From contig JAFKKO010000144.1 in NCBI GenBank assembly GCA_017305455.1, forward strand, positions 1 through 35,045: a stretch of 35,045 bases of DNA, written 5' to 3'. Of the stretch, positions 9,330-17,405 are shown piece by piece. How positions within the stretch are numbered: the first letter of the stretch is position 1; each line of letters begins with the position of its first letter. Made by a program: the position numbers and the translations under genes. The notes under the pieces were generated by a model. The model was not told the origin of the DNA, made no database searches, and saw only the letters and a program-made list of their open reading frames with translations. Source of the DNA: Hyphomicrobiales bacterium (GTDB lineage: Bacteria; Pseudomonadota; Alphaproteobacteria; Rhizobiales; Xanthobacteraceae).

Positions 9330-9881
9330 TTACGCGCTGTAATCGAGAAGCGTGGCCGACAGTGACGATGTTGCCGTCGTGCCGCTCGCCGAATAGCTCG
9401 ACGATTGTGCGTCCTGAAGCAGTTTGAGGAAGTCCTGCAGAAGCTGCGATGTGCTGTCGCTGCTCCCGGAGGAATCCGTCGCGCTCGACGACTGGCTGTC
9501 GCCGCCTGGAGGAGGGCCGGGCGGAGGACCGCCGGGACCACCTGGGCCACCCGGACCGCCCGCGCCATCGGGCCCGTTGGCGAAAGCATTCTTGAAAATG
9601 TTCTGAAGCTCGGTGGCCTGATCGCTGGTCAGCTTTCCGTTGCTGACTTCGCTGGAGATCAGATCGTCGATCTTCGACTTGAGATCGCCCGGCCTGGAGC
9701 CGGATGATTGGGCCGCCGATCGGTCTGCGCTCAACGACGAGTCGATGTCGTCGAGTGCGGAGGACAAAGCGGATTGATCCGTGGACGACACCGTCCCGGA
9801 GGACACTTCGGACAACAGTTCGTTCTGAAGCAGCTGGCGAGGTGAGATGTGGTTTGATGAAGTTGCTGCAATAGAGGTCAT
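9330..9881 (-). CDS. Ser-rich protein with collagen-like Gly-Pro linker, unknown function
   Basis: A 183-residue protein not assigned to a known family. The N-terminal half (about 1-95) is helical and Ser/Asp-rich with two related segments, SSTDQSALSSALDDIDSSL and LTSDQATELQNIF. A run of GGP and GPP triplets (about residues 102-125) resembles a short collagen-like spacer. The C-terminal part is Ser/Thr-rich with one helical segment (LLQDFLKLLQDAQ). There is no signal peptide and no Cys. The start ATG at 9881 has a strong AAAGGAGAG site. It stands alone between the ferredoxin reductase and an SGNH hydrolase. The composition suggests an exported or surface-associated protein, but nothing visible proves it. 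Confidence 0.75.
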   Translation of the reverse strand: MTSIAATSSNHISPRQLLQNELLSEVSSGTVSSTDQSALSSALDDIDSSLSADRSAAQSSGSRPGDLKSKIDDLISSEVSNGKLTSDQATELQNIFKNAFANGPDGAGGPGGPGGPGGPPPGPPPGGDSQSSSATDSSGSSDSTSQLLQDFLKLLQDAQSSSYSASGTTATSSLSATLLDYSA

Positions 9882-9920
9882 GCCTCTCTCCTTTCGCCGA
9901 GACAGTATGTCGCAGCGAAT

Positions 9921-9935
9921 TTAATAAACCGTTAG
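9921..9935. promoter_or_regulatory. Near-CtrA box upstream of the Ser-rich gene
   Basis: TTAA (9921-9924), seven bases, TTAG (9932-9935): one mismatch from TTAA-N7-TTAA. It lies 40-54 bases upstream of the start of the minus-strand Ser-rich protein. A single imperfect match could be chance. Confidence 0.25.
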
Positions 9936-9959
9936 CCATGTTGGGCTAGCCGAACCGCT

Positions 9960-11924
9960 CTAGCGGGAGCCGGATGGGATCGGCGCGATCGGTTCGCTGA
10001 CAATCTCGGTTTCCGGCGCGCCAAGCCCGAGGACGGCGGCCATCGCCGGCAACGCGGCGTCGGCCATCACGGCATGGCCTTCCGCGGTGGGATGGATGGC
10101 GCCGCCATAGACCGCCGACAGCACGCCCCATGTGGCGTCATGGATGTCGGAGGGCTGCGCCGATGATTTCGCAGCCAGCGGATAGGTCATCGCGGTGAAG
10201 TAGCTGTCATTGGCGTCGCGGATCCAGCGCGCGCGCGGCAGGTAGGCGCGGAAATCGCTGGCTGCCTGTCCGCAGGTCAGCGGATTGTTGGCGGCTTCCA
10301 CGATATTGTCCTTGAAGCTGTTGCCGCTGGCCAGAAAGCATTGCTGGTCGAACCGCGGATCGCTGCTCGCACGCGCGCAGAAACCGTGATTCTGGAAGGC
10401 TTCCTGATGGCGGTCGACGAATGTCATGATGTCGCCGCCGCCGCCGCACAGCACGCCTCCGGTGCATTGCGCGAGATTCTTGATCATCGGCAGGAATTCG
10501 TTCTGCACGAAACCCGCGGTGGCACCGAGGCGCTCCGGATCGGCGTTGAACGAGGGGTGGATATCGAAACCGGCCTGTCCGCCGGGGCAGACCCCGCCAT
10601 TCACCAGCGCCGGATTACCGTATGACACGAACACGACGTGGGAGAGGTCGCCGCCCACCAGCGGCTTCAAGGCCTCGCGCAGGCGGCGGAAGCGTTGCGG
10701 CAGATCGCGCGCCAGGGATGCGCGTGAATCGTCGATCGAGCCGAGCACGCCGGTGCGCCGGAACAGCGCGCGCTCGGTGCCGTTCTCGACGATGACATCG
10801 GCGACAAGGCCGGAGAAATTGATGTCGTTGGCGCCGACCGACAGCAGGATAAGATCGAGCTGACGGCCCGGCTGACGGCGTTTCGCAGCCGAGACCGCCT
10901 CACGCAATTCAGCGACCTGCGCGCTGACGGTGCCCTCGCAATTCATCGTATTCTTGGTCACAAGACATTCGCGCGCGCGCAGCGGGCCAAGCAGACCCTC
11001 GTTGATCGTGGCTCCTGAACAGGCGAGCGGCAAATAGGTCACCGCGATGTGGGTGTACTGGATGGCGAGCGCGAGGGCGGCCTGGGTCTGGTAGCTGTAG
11101 AGCGAGCGGTGGCAGGCGGGGTTGAACCATTGCGCGCCGAGGCGCTGCCACGCCAGCAGCGCGTTCGCCGAGGTGTCGGGCGTCTCGCAGGCGCGCGAGC
11201 CCTTGTAGTTGGCGCGACTCGGTCGGAAATACTGGCCCGTCGAGCCGCCGAGATAGGAGCGGAAGCAGAACCCGACATCGGCCAGCGCGACCGGGCGGTC
11301 GGGATTGCCTTCGCCGGAGGCGATGGAGTCGCCAAGGCCGGCGATGAAAATATCGCGGACCTGAATGCTTTCGGTCAGATGCTGCGGTGCTTCGCTGCCG
11401 CTTGAGACATCGACGCCGACAGCGGTGACGCGGCCATAGCGCGCGCGCAGATTGATCGCCTCGTTGCAATCCAGCGTCAGCTGGCGCGGCGCACCTTCGC
11501 CGTCATCGACCGTCCAGGCGCAGATCGCACCAACCGGAATTGTGCCGGTGAGGCGGATGGTGACCGGATGATCGGCCGGCGTCAGATAGCTTTCCTTGAC
11601 GTTGTCGCGGAGGCAGGGCTCCTGCACGCGCCCGGACGGATCGATGCACAACCGGCCGACCGTGTTTCGCGCCCATCCTCGCCCGTCGCTCTGCAGTTCG
11701 AGTGCCTGTTCGGTGGCGAGAATGCTGCGTCCGGCAAGGCCTTCGGTGTGGAGCAGAAAATCACGCTCCTCGCGGAAAAGCCGAAACCGGTTGCGGACCT
11801 CCCAGGAAATCTGCATGCCGCTCGCCGTCGCGGCGTTCTGCGCGGATACAGGAGAGAAAGCCGAGAAAGCCGAAAACGCCGCAACGGATACGGCAAAAAA
11901 CAAAAGGTGCCGGAATTTGATCAT
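9960..11924 (-). CDS. Secreted SGNH/GDSL-family hydrolase
   Basis: A 654-residue exported esterase or lipase-like protein. A signal peptide (about residues 1-28, ending VSAQ) is followed by a domain of about 160 residues containing four cysteines, then the SGNH domain. The domain shows block I GLGDSIASGEGNP (nucleophile Ser200), a Gly-containing block II (LACSGATINEG), block III LLSVGANDINFSG (Asn366) and block V IHPTAEGH (His611). The Asp normally three residues before the catalytic His is Gly608, so a Ser-His dyad or an Asp from elsewhere is needed. Many Cys residues suit a periplasmic or extracellular fold. The substrate is unknown. The membrane-protein gene upstream on the same strand ends 96 bases before this start. 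Confidence 0.85.
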   Translation of the reverse strand: MIKFRHLLFFAVSVAAFSAFSAFSPVSAQNAATASGMQISWEVRNRFRLFREERDFLLHTEGLAGRSILATEQALELQSDGRGWARNTVGRLCIDPSGRVQEPCLRDNVKESYLTPADHPVTIRLTGTIPVGAICAWTVDDGEGAPRQLTLDCNEAINLRARYGRVTAVGVDVSSGSEAPQHLTESIQVRDIFIAGLGDSIASGEGNPDRPVALADVGFCFRSYLGGSTGQYFRPSRANYKGSRACETPDTSANALLAWQRLGAQWFNPACHRSLYSYQTQAALALAIQYTHIAVTYLPLACSGATINEGLLGPLRARECLVTKNTMNCEGTVSAQVAELREAVSAAKRRQPGRQLDLILLSVGANDINFSGLVADVIVENGTERALFRRTGVLGSIDDSRASLARDLPQRFRRLREALKPLVGGDLSHVVFVSYGNPALVNGGVCPGGQAGFDIHPSFNADPERLGATAGFVQNEFLPMIKNLAQCTGGVLCGGGGDIMTFVDRHQEAFQNHGFCARASSDPRFDQQCFLASGNSFKDNIVEAANNPLTCGQAASDFRAYLPRARWIRDANDSYFTAMTYPLAAKSSAQPSDIHDATWGVLSAVYGGAIHPTAEGHAVMADAALPAMAAVLGLGAPETEIVSEPIAPIPSGSR

Positions 11925-12020
11925 GTCCGTTTCAACCCCAAGGGTACGGCGAAAATTGGGTACGGCGGGATCGCGAGCACCGGGACAAGTCGAGAGAATG
12001 GCCCGCAGGCCGGCATGACG

Positions 12021-13076
12021 TCAGCCGTGCGGCGGTTGCGGCTTGGTCGGCTGCACGGTGGCGCGGGCGGGGCTGAGCCCGCCGGCCTTGCGCCGTTGCC
12101 AGGGCTGAATCACGCTGAGCCAGATTTCGCGCGATCCCATCACCGTGATGGCGAGCGCGAACGGGATGAGGAAATAGAGAATCCGGAACACCAGCAGCGA
12201 CGCCAGCAATTCCTCGCGGCCCAGTTCCTTGAGGCCGACCAGCATCGCGGCATCGAATACGCCGAGGCTTCCCGGCGCGTGGCTGGCAAAGCCGAGCAGC
12301 GTCGCCAGAATGAAGACCACCGACATCGAGACGAAGTCGATGTAAGGCTGCTCCGGGATCAGGAGGTACATCGCCAGCGCGCAGAAGCCGAGATCGACCA
12401 CGCCGATCAGGATCTGCAACAGCGTCAGCGGCGCGGCGGGCAGCACCACTTTCCAGCCGTCCTTGCCGAGTTCGCGGCGATTCCGCCCCAGAGCGATCCA
12501 TGTCAGATAGCCGGCGATGCCGGCGAGAATCCCGACACCGATCAGTTGATTGACGCTTTCGGGCAGGAGATCGATGGCGCTGGCGGCGGCGGGGTGCCAG
12601 ATCATGCCTATGCCGAGAACGAAGGTGTTGCCGAGCCAGAAGGTCAGGCCCGAGATAAAGCAGATTTTCGCGACGTCGATGGCCGACAGATTCCAGTCCG
12701 AATAGATGCGGAAGCGGATCGCGCCGCCGGTGAAAACCGTGGCGCCGATATTGTGGCCGATCGAATAGCTGGCGAAGCTCGACAGCGCGGCGATCCGGTA
12801 GGGAACGTGCATCTTGCCGATCGTGCGCAGCGCAAACAGGTCGTAGAACGTCAGCGTGAAGAATGCGCATAACACGCAGAGTGCCGCCAGCGCGATCTGG
12901 CCGTGCGACTTGTTCTCAAGCGCGGTCAGGACCATGCCGGTGTCGACACCTTTGAGGGTGTTGACGAGATGCATGATCGCGATCGTGACGATGGCAAGGC
13001 TGGCAATGATGCCGAGTCGCTTCCATCCGACCCATTCATGAAAGGCGCGCCGCAGCGCGCTCCAACGGCCTTGCAT
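12021..13076 (-). CDS. YbhN / LPG-synthase-TM family multi-pass membrane protein
   Basis: A 351-residue inner-membrane protein with about eight hydrophobic segments. The pattern SSFASYSIGHNIGATVFTGG (about 94-113), followed by RFRIYSDWNLS, and the later LGFASHAPGSLGVFDAA (about 262-278), match the transmembrane domain shared by lysylphosphatidylglycerol synthases and YbhN-type proteins. The soluble aminoacyl-transfer domain of full MprF is absent, so it is not itself an aminoacyl-lipid synthase; a lipid flippase-like role is possible but unproven. ATG at 13076 has a near-perfect GGGAGGATGA site. It may be co-transcribed with the SGNH hydrolase downstream. Confidence 0.8.
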   Translation of the reverse strand: MQGRWSALRRAFHEWVGWKRLGIIASLAIVTIAIMHLVNTLKGVDTGMVLTALENKSHGQIALAALCVLCAFFTLTFYDLFALRTIGKMHVPYRIAALSSFASYSIGHNIGATVFTGGAIRFRIYSDWNLSAIDVAKICFISGLTFWLGNTFVLGIGMIWHPAAASAIDLLPESVNQLIGVGILAGIAGYLTWIALGRNRRELGKDGWKVVLPAAPLTLLQILIGVVDLGFCALAMYLLIPEQPYIDFVSMSVVFILATLLGFASHAPGSLGVFDAAMLVGLKELGREELLASLLVFRILYFLIPFALAITVMGSREIWLSVIQPWQRRKAGGLSPARATVQPTKPQPPHG

Positions 13077-13456
13077 TCATCCTCCCGGCACGGCGGTCCC
13101 GATCCTGAGCCGATTGGGGTGCATGAAGCGCAAGCGGCTGATCGTCCATATGGCAAATCGGATGACGGAAAAACAGGTCATTTTTGCGTTCACGTCCGGC
13201 ATTCATGCATGGCTTGTGACCGCCGGATGACGTGTTCGCGCCGAGGTGTTGCAGGTTTGTCATATCTGCCGATGAGACATTCCATTCGGAATGGTTGCAG
13301 AGCGGATGCGCCAAAACCGATATTTTTACCGTCAAAAAAACCTGCGGCGCTGTGAAACATGCGGAGCGGCTTCAAGTTACCCCGACACCACTGGAACGGC
13401 GGCCCCTGTCCTTCGGGCGGGCGGTGCTGTTCCTTCAGAGCAAGGGAAACGGTGCG
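13077..13456. other. Divergent intergenic region (380 bp), no gene seen
   Basis: This region separates the minus-strand membrane protein from the plus-strand DUF892 gene. It contains an AT-rich patch (about 13316-13340) and a small palindrome ATTCC-ATTC-GGAAT (13279-13292). Frames open through it have no family-like content. No promoter was identified with confidence. Confidence 0.6.
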
Positions 13457-13963
13457 ATGGGACTCTTCACAAAGGACATCAAGACGTTGAACGATCTGTT
13501 CGTCCATCAGCTTCAAGATATCTATTACGCCGAGAAGCAGCTTGTGAAAGCACTTCCGAAGATGGCCGACAAGGCTACCAGCAGCCAACTCAAGCAGGGC
13601 TTTTTGACGCATCTCAAAGAGACTGAGGGGCACGTCGCGCGTCTTGAGCAGGTCTTCCAGATGCACGGTGCGGAAGTGAAGGCGGTCGATTGTCCGGCAA
13701 TCGACGGCATCATTGAGGAAGCCGAAGAGGTGTCCGGCGAGGTTGAGGATAAGGACGTGCTCGACGCGGCCCTGATCAACGCGGCCCAGGCCGCCGAGCA
13801 TTACGAGATGACACGCTACGGCACGCTGGTGGCGTGGGCCAAGCAGCTTGGTCGCAACGACTGCGCCGCGATCCTGCAGAAGACGCTGGATGAGGAACGC
13901 GCAACTGACCAGAAGCTGACAAAGCTTGCCGAGTCGAAGATCAATCTGAAGGCTGCAAGCTGA
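13457..13963 (+). CDS. DUF892 (YciE/YciF-type) ferritin-like protein
   Basis: A 168-residue all-helical protein. The opening FTKDIKTLNDLFVHQLQDIY and the pattern YYAEKQLVKALPKM ... HLKETEGHVARLEQVF ... AAEHYEMTRYGTL ... LDEERATDQKLTKLA match the DUF892 four-helix-bundle family. The Glu/His pairs (EKQ, ETEGH, AAEHYE, DEE) can serve as diiron ligands, as in ferritin-like proteins. In many bacteria members are induced by stress; the biochemical role is not established. The ATG at 13457 is preceded by AAGGGA at 13442-13447, and the upstream frame lacks family sequence. A strong terminator follows. Confidence 0.88.
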   Translation: MGLFTKDIKTLNDLFVHQLQDIYYAEKQLVKALPKMADKATSSQLKQGFLTHLKETEGHVARLEQVFQMHGAEVKAVDCPAIDGIIEEAEEVSGEVEDKDVLDAALINAAQAAEHYEMTRYGTLVAWAKQLGRNDCAAILQKTLDEERATDQKLTKLAESKINLKAAS

Positions 13964-13984
13964 CCCGAAGATCCCTTGAACAGG

Positions 13985-14015
13985 AAAGCCGCGCGGGTAT
14001 CCGGGCGGCTTTTTT
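13985..14015. terminator. Rho-independent terminator after the DUF892 gene
   Basis: AAAGCCGC (13985-13992) pairs with GCGGCTTT (14005-14012). An inner CGG/CCG stem closes a GTAT loop, and the T tract runs to 14015. The A-rich left arm could also serve the convergent minus-strand gene, whose stop lies just next to it (14017). Confidence 0.9.
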
Positions 14016-14016
14016 G

Positions 14017-14451
14017 TTAAGCGCGCTCCAGCGCAAAATAGGCGCCGCAAAACGCCATCAAGGCGCCGAGCACGAGCGCAGCGATTCCGGCCAGCAGGCC
14101 GGAGACCGTCGGGATGGCGCTGGGTCCCGATGCGGCCTGTCCGGCGGCGGCCAGCAGCAGCAGACCACCGGCGATCAGCGCCTGCCGCATCCGGCGCGGC
14201 AGATGTCCCGATATGGCACTGCGCAACAGCGCCGCAGTGACATAGCCGCCGACGAGGCCGACGGCTGCGATCAGCCACCAGGCGACCGCGGCGGTTGCGG
14301 GGATGAGGCGGCCGTTGTCGGAGGCCCATAGCGCTCCAAGATCAAGATTGAAACGCTGGCCGAGAATGTGCACCCCGAGGGCCAGCAGCATGCCGAAGAT
14401 GGCTGCGCCGGTCAGAATGAGATGTCGTGGAAAATAGCCCGTTCCGGTCAT
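14017..14451 (-). CDS. Small four-TM membrane protein, unknown function
   Basis: A 144-residue hydrophobic protein with about four membrane helices (near residues 12-31, 51-75, 89-106 and 114-138 from the chosen start). No catalytic or binding motif was recognised. The frame stays open upstream to 14538, but the added residues (Ser/Asn-rich, with no family-like sequence) look non-coding, so the ATG at 14451 (MTGTGYFPRHL) is preferred. It lacks a good ribosome-binding site, so the start is uncertain. The next gene upstream on the same strand is a SixA-like phosphatase, ending at 14547, which suggests a two-gene unit. Confidence 0.6.
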   Translation of the reverse strand: MTGTGYFPRHLILTGAAIFGMLLALGVHILGQRFNLDLGALWASDNGRLIPATAAVAWWLIAAVGLVGGYVTAALLRSAISGHLPRRMRQALIAGGLLLLAAAGQAASGPSAIPTVSGLLAGIAALVLGALMAFCGAYFALERA

Positions 14452-14546
14452 GGGTGTTTGTAAGCTTGAGGCGGCTGCGCCATTCGATCCAAGATTACTA
14501 AGATTGAACTTGTAGGATGGCGCGAGGCGCGGATGCAAGGCGAGGC

Positions 14547-15077
14547 CTAGCCGCGTGCGTCCGACAATAGCCGCAGGCGTTTCGGACTGGTGAAAACCCT
14601 GAGCGTGCCGCTGTGCGGGCTGATCTTGCGCCAGGGACCGGCGAAATCGACGATCACCGTGCCGGCGGTTGGAAGGTTGTGGGCAAGCTCGTCACGCTCG
14701 CGCTGGTCGCCCTGTCCGATCAGTCGCCACGCCAGTTCGTGCAGGCCGGGATTGTGTGCGACCACCATCAGCACCGCCGGATCGCTCTCCAGATCGCGGA
14801 TGAGATGCTGGATATCCAGCGCATCGGCATTATAAAGCGCATCGCGGTAATCGACGCGGGCATCCGGCATGTGCGGCGCGAGCAGGTCCCAGGTTTGCCG
14901 CGCGCGCGCCGCGGTCGAAACCAGAGCGAGGTCGGGGCGGTATCCGTTGGCGGTCAGCCAGACCGCCACGTCCCGGCTGTCGGTTTCGCCCCGCTGGTCC
15001 AGGCGGCGGTCATGATCCTCTCCGGAGGGGGCGTCTCTTTCGGTCTTGGCGTGACGCAGGAGAATCAGACGTCGCAT
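14547..15077 (-). CDS. SixA-like histidine phosphatase
   Basis: A 176-residue cytoplasmic histidine-phosphatase-superfamily protein. The RHG-type motif LILLRHAKTE puts the catalytic His at residue 9. STAARARQT holds the second Arg, and VVAHNPGLHEL the second His. Short size and RHAK place it with SixA, which dephosphorylates phosphohistidine domains in E. coli. The ATG at 15077 has GAGGAT six bases upstream; the ATG at 15089 lacks a matching site. An Hpt protein is encoded 7 kb away, but a functional link is only speculation. Confidence 0.85.
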   Translation of the reverse strand: MRRLILLRHAKTERDAPSGEDHDRRLDQRGETDSRDVAVWLTANGYRPDLALVSTAARARQTWDLLAPHMPDARVDYRDALYNADALDIQHLIRDLESDPAVLMVVAHNPGLHELAWRLIGQGDQRERDELAHNLPTAGTVIVDFAGPWRKISPHSGTLRVFTSPKRLRLLSDARG

Positions 15078-15179
15078 ATATCCTCGCATGCTCGTGAACA
15101 GGTGGGCCCTCGCGCGGCCGCCCGGAAGCTACCACAACGCAAGTGACAAGCATCATAGGGATCGTCTAAGAAAAATCCC

Positions 15180-16619
15180 ATGATCCCATCTGCGACAGAT
15201 CAGGCCACGGCAGGCGTGGAACCGCCCCTTGAGGTCCGTGGTGCGTCGAAAGTCGAGCGGCCCCGTCTCGGGTGCGACACCGATACCGAGGTCTGCGTGG
15301 TGGGGGCTGGGCTTGCGGGCCTCACAGTGGCGTACGAACTGGCGCGCAATGGCACCAGCGTCGTGGTGCTTGAAGGTCGCCGTGTCGGCTGGAATGCGTC
15401 GGGTCACAATCTCGGCGCGGTGATGCCGGGTTACGCCGTCCCCGTCGAGGAGTTGATCGCGCGGGTTGGCTTCGAGGACACCCGCGAGCTATGGGCACTG
15501 TCGCAACGTGGCGCCGATTATGTTCGCGCGAACGCCGCTGCGGCCTGTCCGGAAACGGTAGTGGCGGGCGGAGCGCTTGAAGTCTCGACGGTGGATGCCG
15601 GCGATCGATTGATCGGCCGGCTGCAGATGCTGGGCGAGGATTTCGGCACGGATGTCGAAGGCTGGCAGGTCGAGCGTGTTCGCAACACGCTCAGGACCAG
15701 CCGCTATTTTCACGCGCTTCATTTTCCGAATGCGTTTCAGCTCGATGCGGGGCGCTATCTCGATGGTCTTGCGCGGCTCGCCGAGCAGGCCGGCGTGCGC
15801 ATCTTCGAAGACACCCCTGTCGTCAGTATCGATCCTGGCGGAATCCGCAAACGGATCATGACGCCCTCGGCCCGATTGCGCGCGTCGCATGTCGTGCTCG
15901 CCGGCAATCTTCACATCGGCGCGCCGGCGCTGCGCCTTGCCGGCACGCTGCTGCCGGTCTGGCGTTATGCGGCGCTCACGCCGCCGCTCGGCGATCGGCT
16001 CGATGGGGTGATCGGTTTTCAAGGCGCGGTGTCGGACGATGACGGCATCGATCATTTCAGGATTGTTGGCGGCAACCGTCTGATGTGGTCGAGCCCGGAG
16101 ACGACGTGGCAGGCCAATCCGGAGAAATTCGGCAAGGTGATCCGGCATCGGATCCGGACCGTTTTTCCGCAGCTTGCGGATGTCGGCATCGAGAACGTGT
16201 GGAGCGCTGCGTTCGGCCGGACCGTTCACGGCATGCCGCAGATCGGCCAGTTGCGGCCGGGGCTTTGGGTCGCCAGCGGGTTCGGGCGGCAGGGTCTCAA
16301 CACCACGGCGGCGGCCGGCGAACTGATCGCGAAAGCCATTCTGGAAAGGGACGATCGCTGGAAGTTGTTTTCGCCGTTCGAACTGGTCTGGACCGGCGGG
16401 GCCGCCGGCCGGGTGGTTGGCCATGCCGCCAATATCCTGTCGCGCCGGACGGCGGCGCTGGCAGGCACTTTCGCGCGGCTACGGGAGCGCACCGCGGCAC
16501 GGGAGCAGGAACGCGAGATGGCCCGCGCCCGGCGGCTGGCCGCGATCAAGGCCCGCTCGGTGGAGGTGGTGCGACGAAGCTCCGCAACGCAGCGCCCCTC
16601 GCAGCAGGATTCATTCTGA
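15180..16619 (+). CDS. FAD-dependent oxidoreductase (DAO family)
   Basis: A 479-residue flavoenzyme of the D-amino-acid oxidase superfamily, which oxidises amines or amino acids. The FAD dinucleotide motif VVGAGLAGLTVAYELA (residues 40-55) ends at Glu65. WNASGHNLGAVMPGY resembles the family's second FAD-contact segment. The C-terminal GLWVASGFGRQGLNTTAAAG is the usual closing FAD contact. A C-terminal tail of about 90 residues, Arg/Ala-rich and helical, follows the catalytic fold and is unusual. Gamma-glutamylputrescine oxidase-like enzymes are the nearest remembered relatives; the substrate is not shown by the sequence. No clear ribosome-binding site precedes ATG 15180. Confidence 0.82.
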   Translation: MIPSATDQATAGVEPPLEVRGASKVERPRLGCDTDTEVCVVGAGLAGLTVAYELARNGTSVVVLEGRRVGWNASGHNLGAVMPGYAVPVEELIARVGFEDTRELWALSQRGADYVRANAAAACPETVVAGGALEVSTVDAGDRLIGRLQMLGEDFGTDVEGWQVERVRNTLRTSRYFHALHFPNAFQLDAGRYLDGLARLAEQAGVRIFEDTPVVSIDPGGIRKRIMTPSARLRASHVVLAGNLHIGAPALRLAGTLLPVWRYAALTPPLGDRLDGVIGFQGAVSDDDGIDHFRIVGGNRLMWSSPETTWQANPEKFGKVIRHRIRTVFPQLADVGIENVWSAAFGRTVHGMPQIGQLRPGLWVASGFGRQGLNTTAAAGELIAKAILERDDRWKLFSPFELVWTGGAAGRVVGHAANILSRRTAALAGTFARLRERTAAREQEREMARARRLAAIKARSVEVVRRSSATQRPSQQDSF

Positions 16620-16728
16620 CGGCAGTCGCGAGATTGTGAGCGGCGCGGGACGGGTGCCGCGTAACGGCGGGTGGGGGCGGGGCGTACATTGTTGCGACCG
16701 CCGGAATTCTGATCACACGGAGCCTGTC

Positions 16729-17232
16729 ATGCTGGATCGCCGAATGCTTCTTTCTTCTGTTGCCGGACTCGGCATGGTCGCCGCCTGGAAATGGTTCGGC
16801 TTCTCCGGTCCGGTGCAGGCCGCCGGCAAGTTCGAGATCGAGAAGACGCCGGAAGAATGGAAGCGGGTTCTCACACCCGAACAATATTACATCCTGCGTG
16901 AGCACGGCACTGAGCGGCCGTATTCGAGCCCGCTTAACAACGAGCACCGCAGGGGGATCTTCGCCTGCGCCGGGTGCGACCTGCCGCTGTATTCGTCCGA
17001 CACCAAGTTCGAGAGCGGCACCGGCTGGCCGAGCTTCTATGACCACCTGCCGGACGCCATCGGCACCAGTGTCGATCGCACCCTTGGATTTGCCCGGACC
17101 GAAGTGCATTGCCGCCGCTGCGGCGGCCACCTCGGTCACGTTTTCGAGGACGGCCCGAAGCCGACCGGGCTGCGCTATTGCATGGATGGCCTTGCCCTCA
17201 ACTTCAAGCCGGCCGCCGCCGCGCCATCCTGA
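16729..17232 (+). CDS. msrB: Exported methionine-R-sulfoxide reductase MsrB
   Basis: A 167-residue protein that reduces methionine-R-sulfoxide. Zinc ligands are Cys80, Cys83, Cys128 and Cys131 (CAGC and CRRC). The catalytic Cys151 lies in GLRYCMDGLALNF, and GTGWPSFYD forms the substrate pocket. The usual resolving cysteine (SGCGW in two-Cys enzymes) is Thr98 here, so it is probably a one-Cys type. The N-terminus has MLDRRMLLSSVAGLGMVAA, a signal-like segment with twin arginines, ending near AQA-like VQAAG. This suggests export, so it would repair periplasmic proteins. ATG 16729 has CGGAG at good spacing; the frame is open upstream but without family sequence. A strong terminator follows. Confidence 0.93.
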   Translation: MLDRRMLLSSVAGLGMVAAWKWFGFSGPVQAAGKFEIEKTPEEWKRVLTPEQYYILREHGTERPYSSPLNNEHRRGIFACAGCDLPLYSSDTKFESGTGWPSFYDHLPDAIGTSVDRTLGFARTEVHCRRCGGHLGHVFEDGPKPTGLRYCMDGLALNFKPAAAAPS

Positions 17233-17267
17233 TCGGTTGCGGCAATTCTTGCCGCGCTAGGCAATTG

Positions 17268-17296
17268 CGCCCCGGTCCCGGCACCGGGGCGTTTTA
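17268..17296 (+). terminator. Rho-independent terminator after msrB
   Basis: CGCCCCGGT (17268-17276) pairs perfectly with ACCGGGGCG (17283-17291) around a six-base loop and is followed by TTTTATTTA. Confidence 0.9.
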
Positions 17297-17329
17297 TTTA
17301 GTGCATTGTATTTCCAGCGTTTTCGACTC

Positions 17330-17344
17330 TGGCACGAGGTTTGC
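17330..17344 (+). promoter_or_regulatory. Sigma54 (RpoN) promoter for flgE
   Basis: TGGCACG (17330-17336), four bases, TTGC (17341-17344): an exact match to the -24/-12 consensus TGGCACG-N4-TTGC with the conserved GG and GC ten bases apart. It lies 62 bases before the flgE start and just after the msrB terminator. Sigma54 with the activator FlbD drives hook and late flagellar genes in Caulobacter; the same is inferred here. Confidence 0.85.
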
Positions 17345-17405
17345 GACTCCATCTTCGACATGCGGCCGATAGTCAGCCGCCCGATTTGAAGCTGGAGATT
17401 ATGTA

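Noticed and set aside
11568-12872. 434-residue plus-strand frame across the SGNH and membrane-protein genes
   Set aside because: It is antisense to two well-supported genes and spans their intergenic gap, with His/Arg/Gln-rich sequence typical of shadow frames.
13167-13190. GGAA-N16-CGTT, resembling an EcfG (general stress) promoter upstream of the DUF892 gene
   Set aside because: The fifth consensus base (C) is wrong, the spacer after it is one base short, and it lies more than 260 bases from the start codon.
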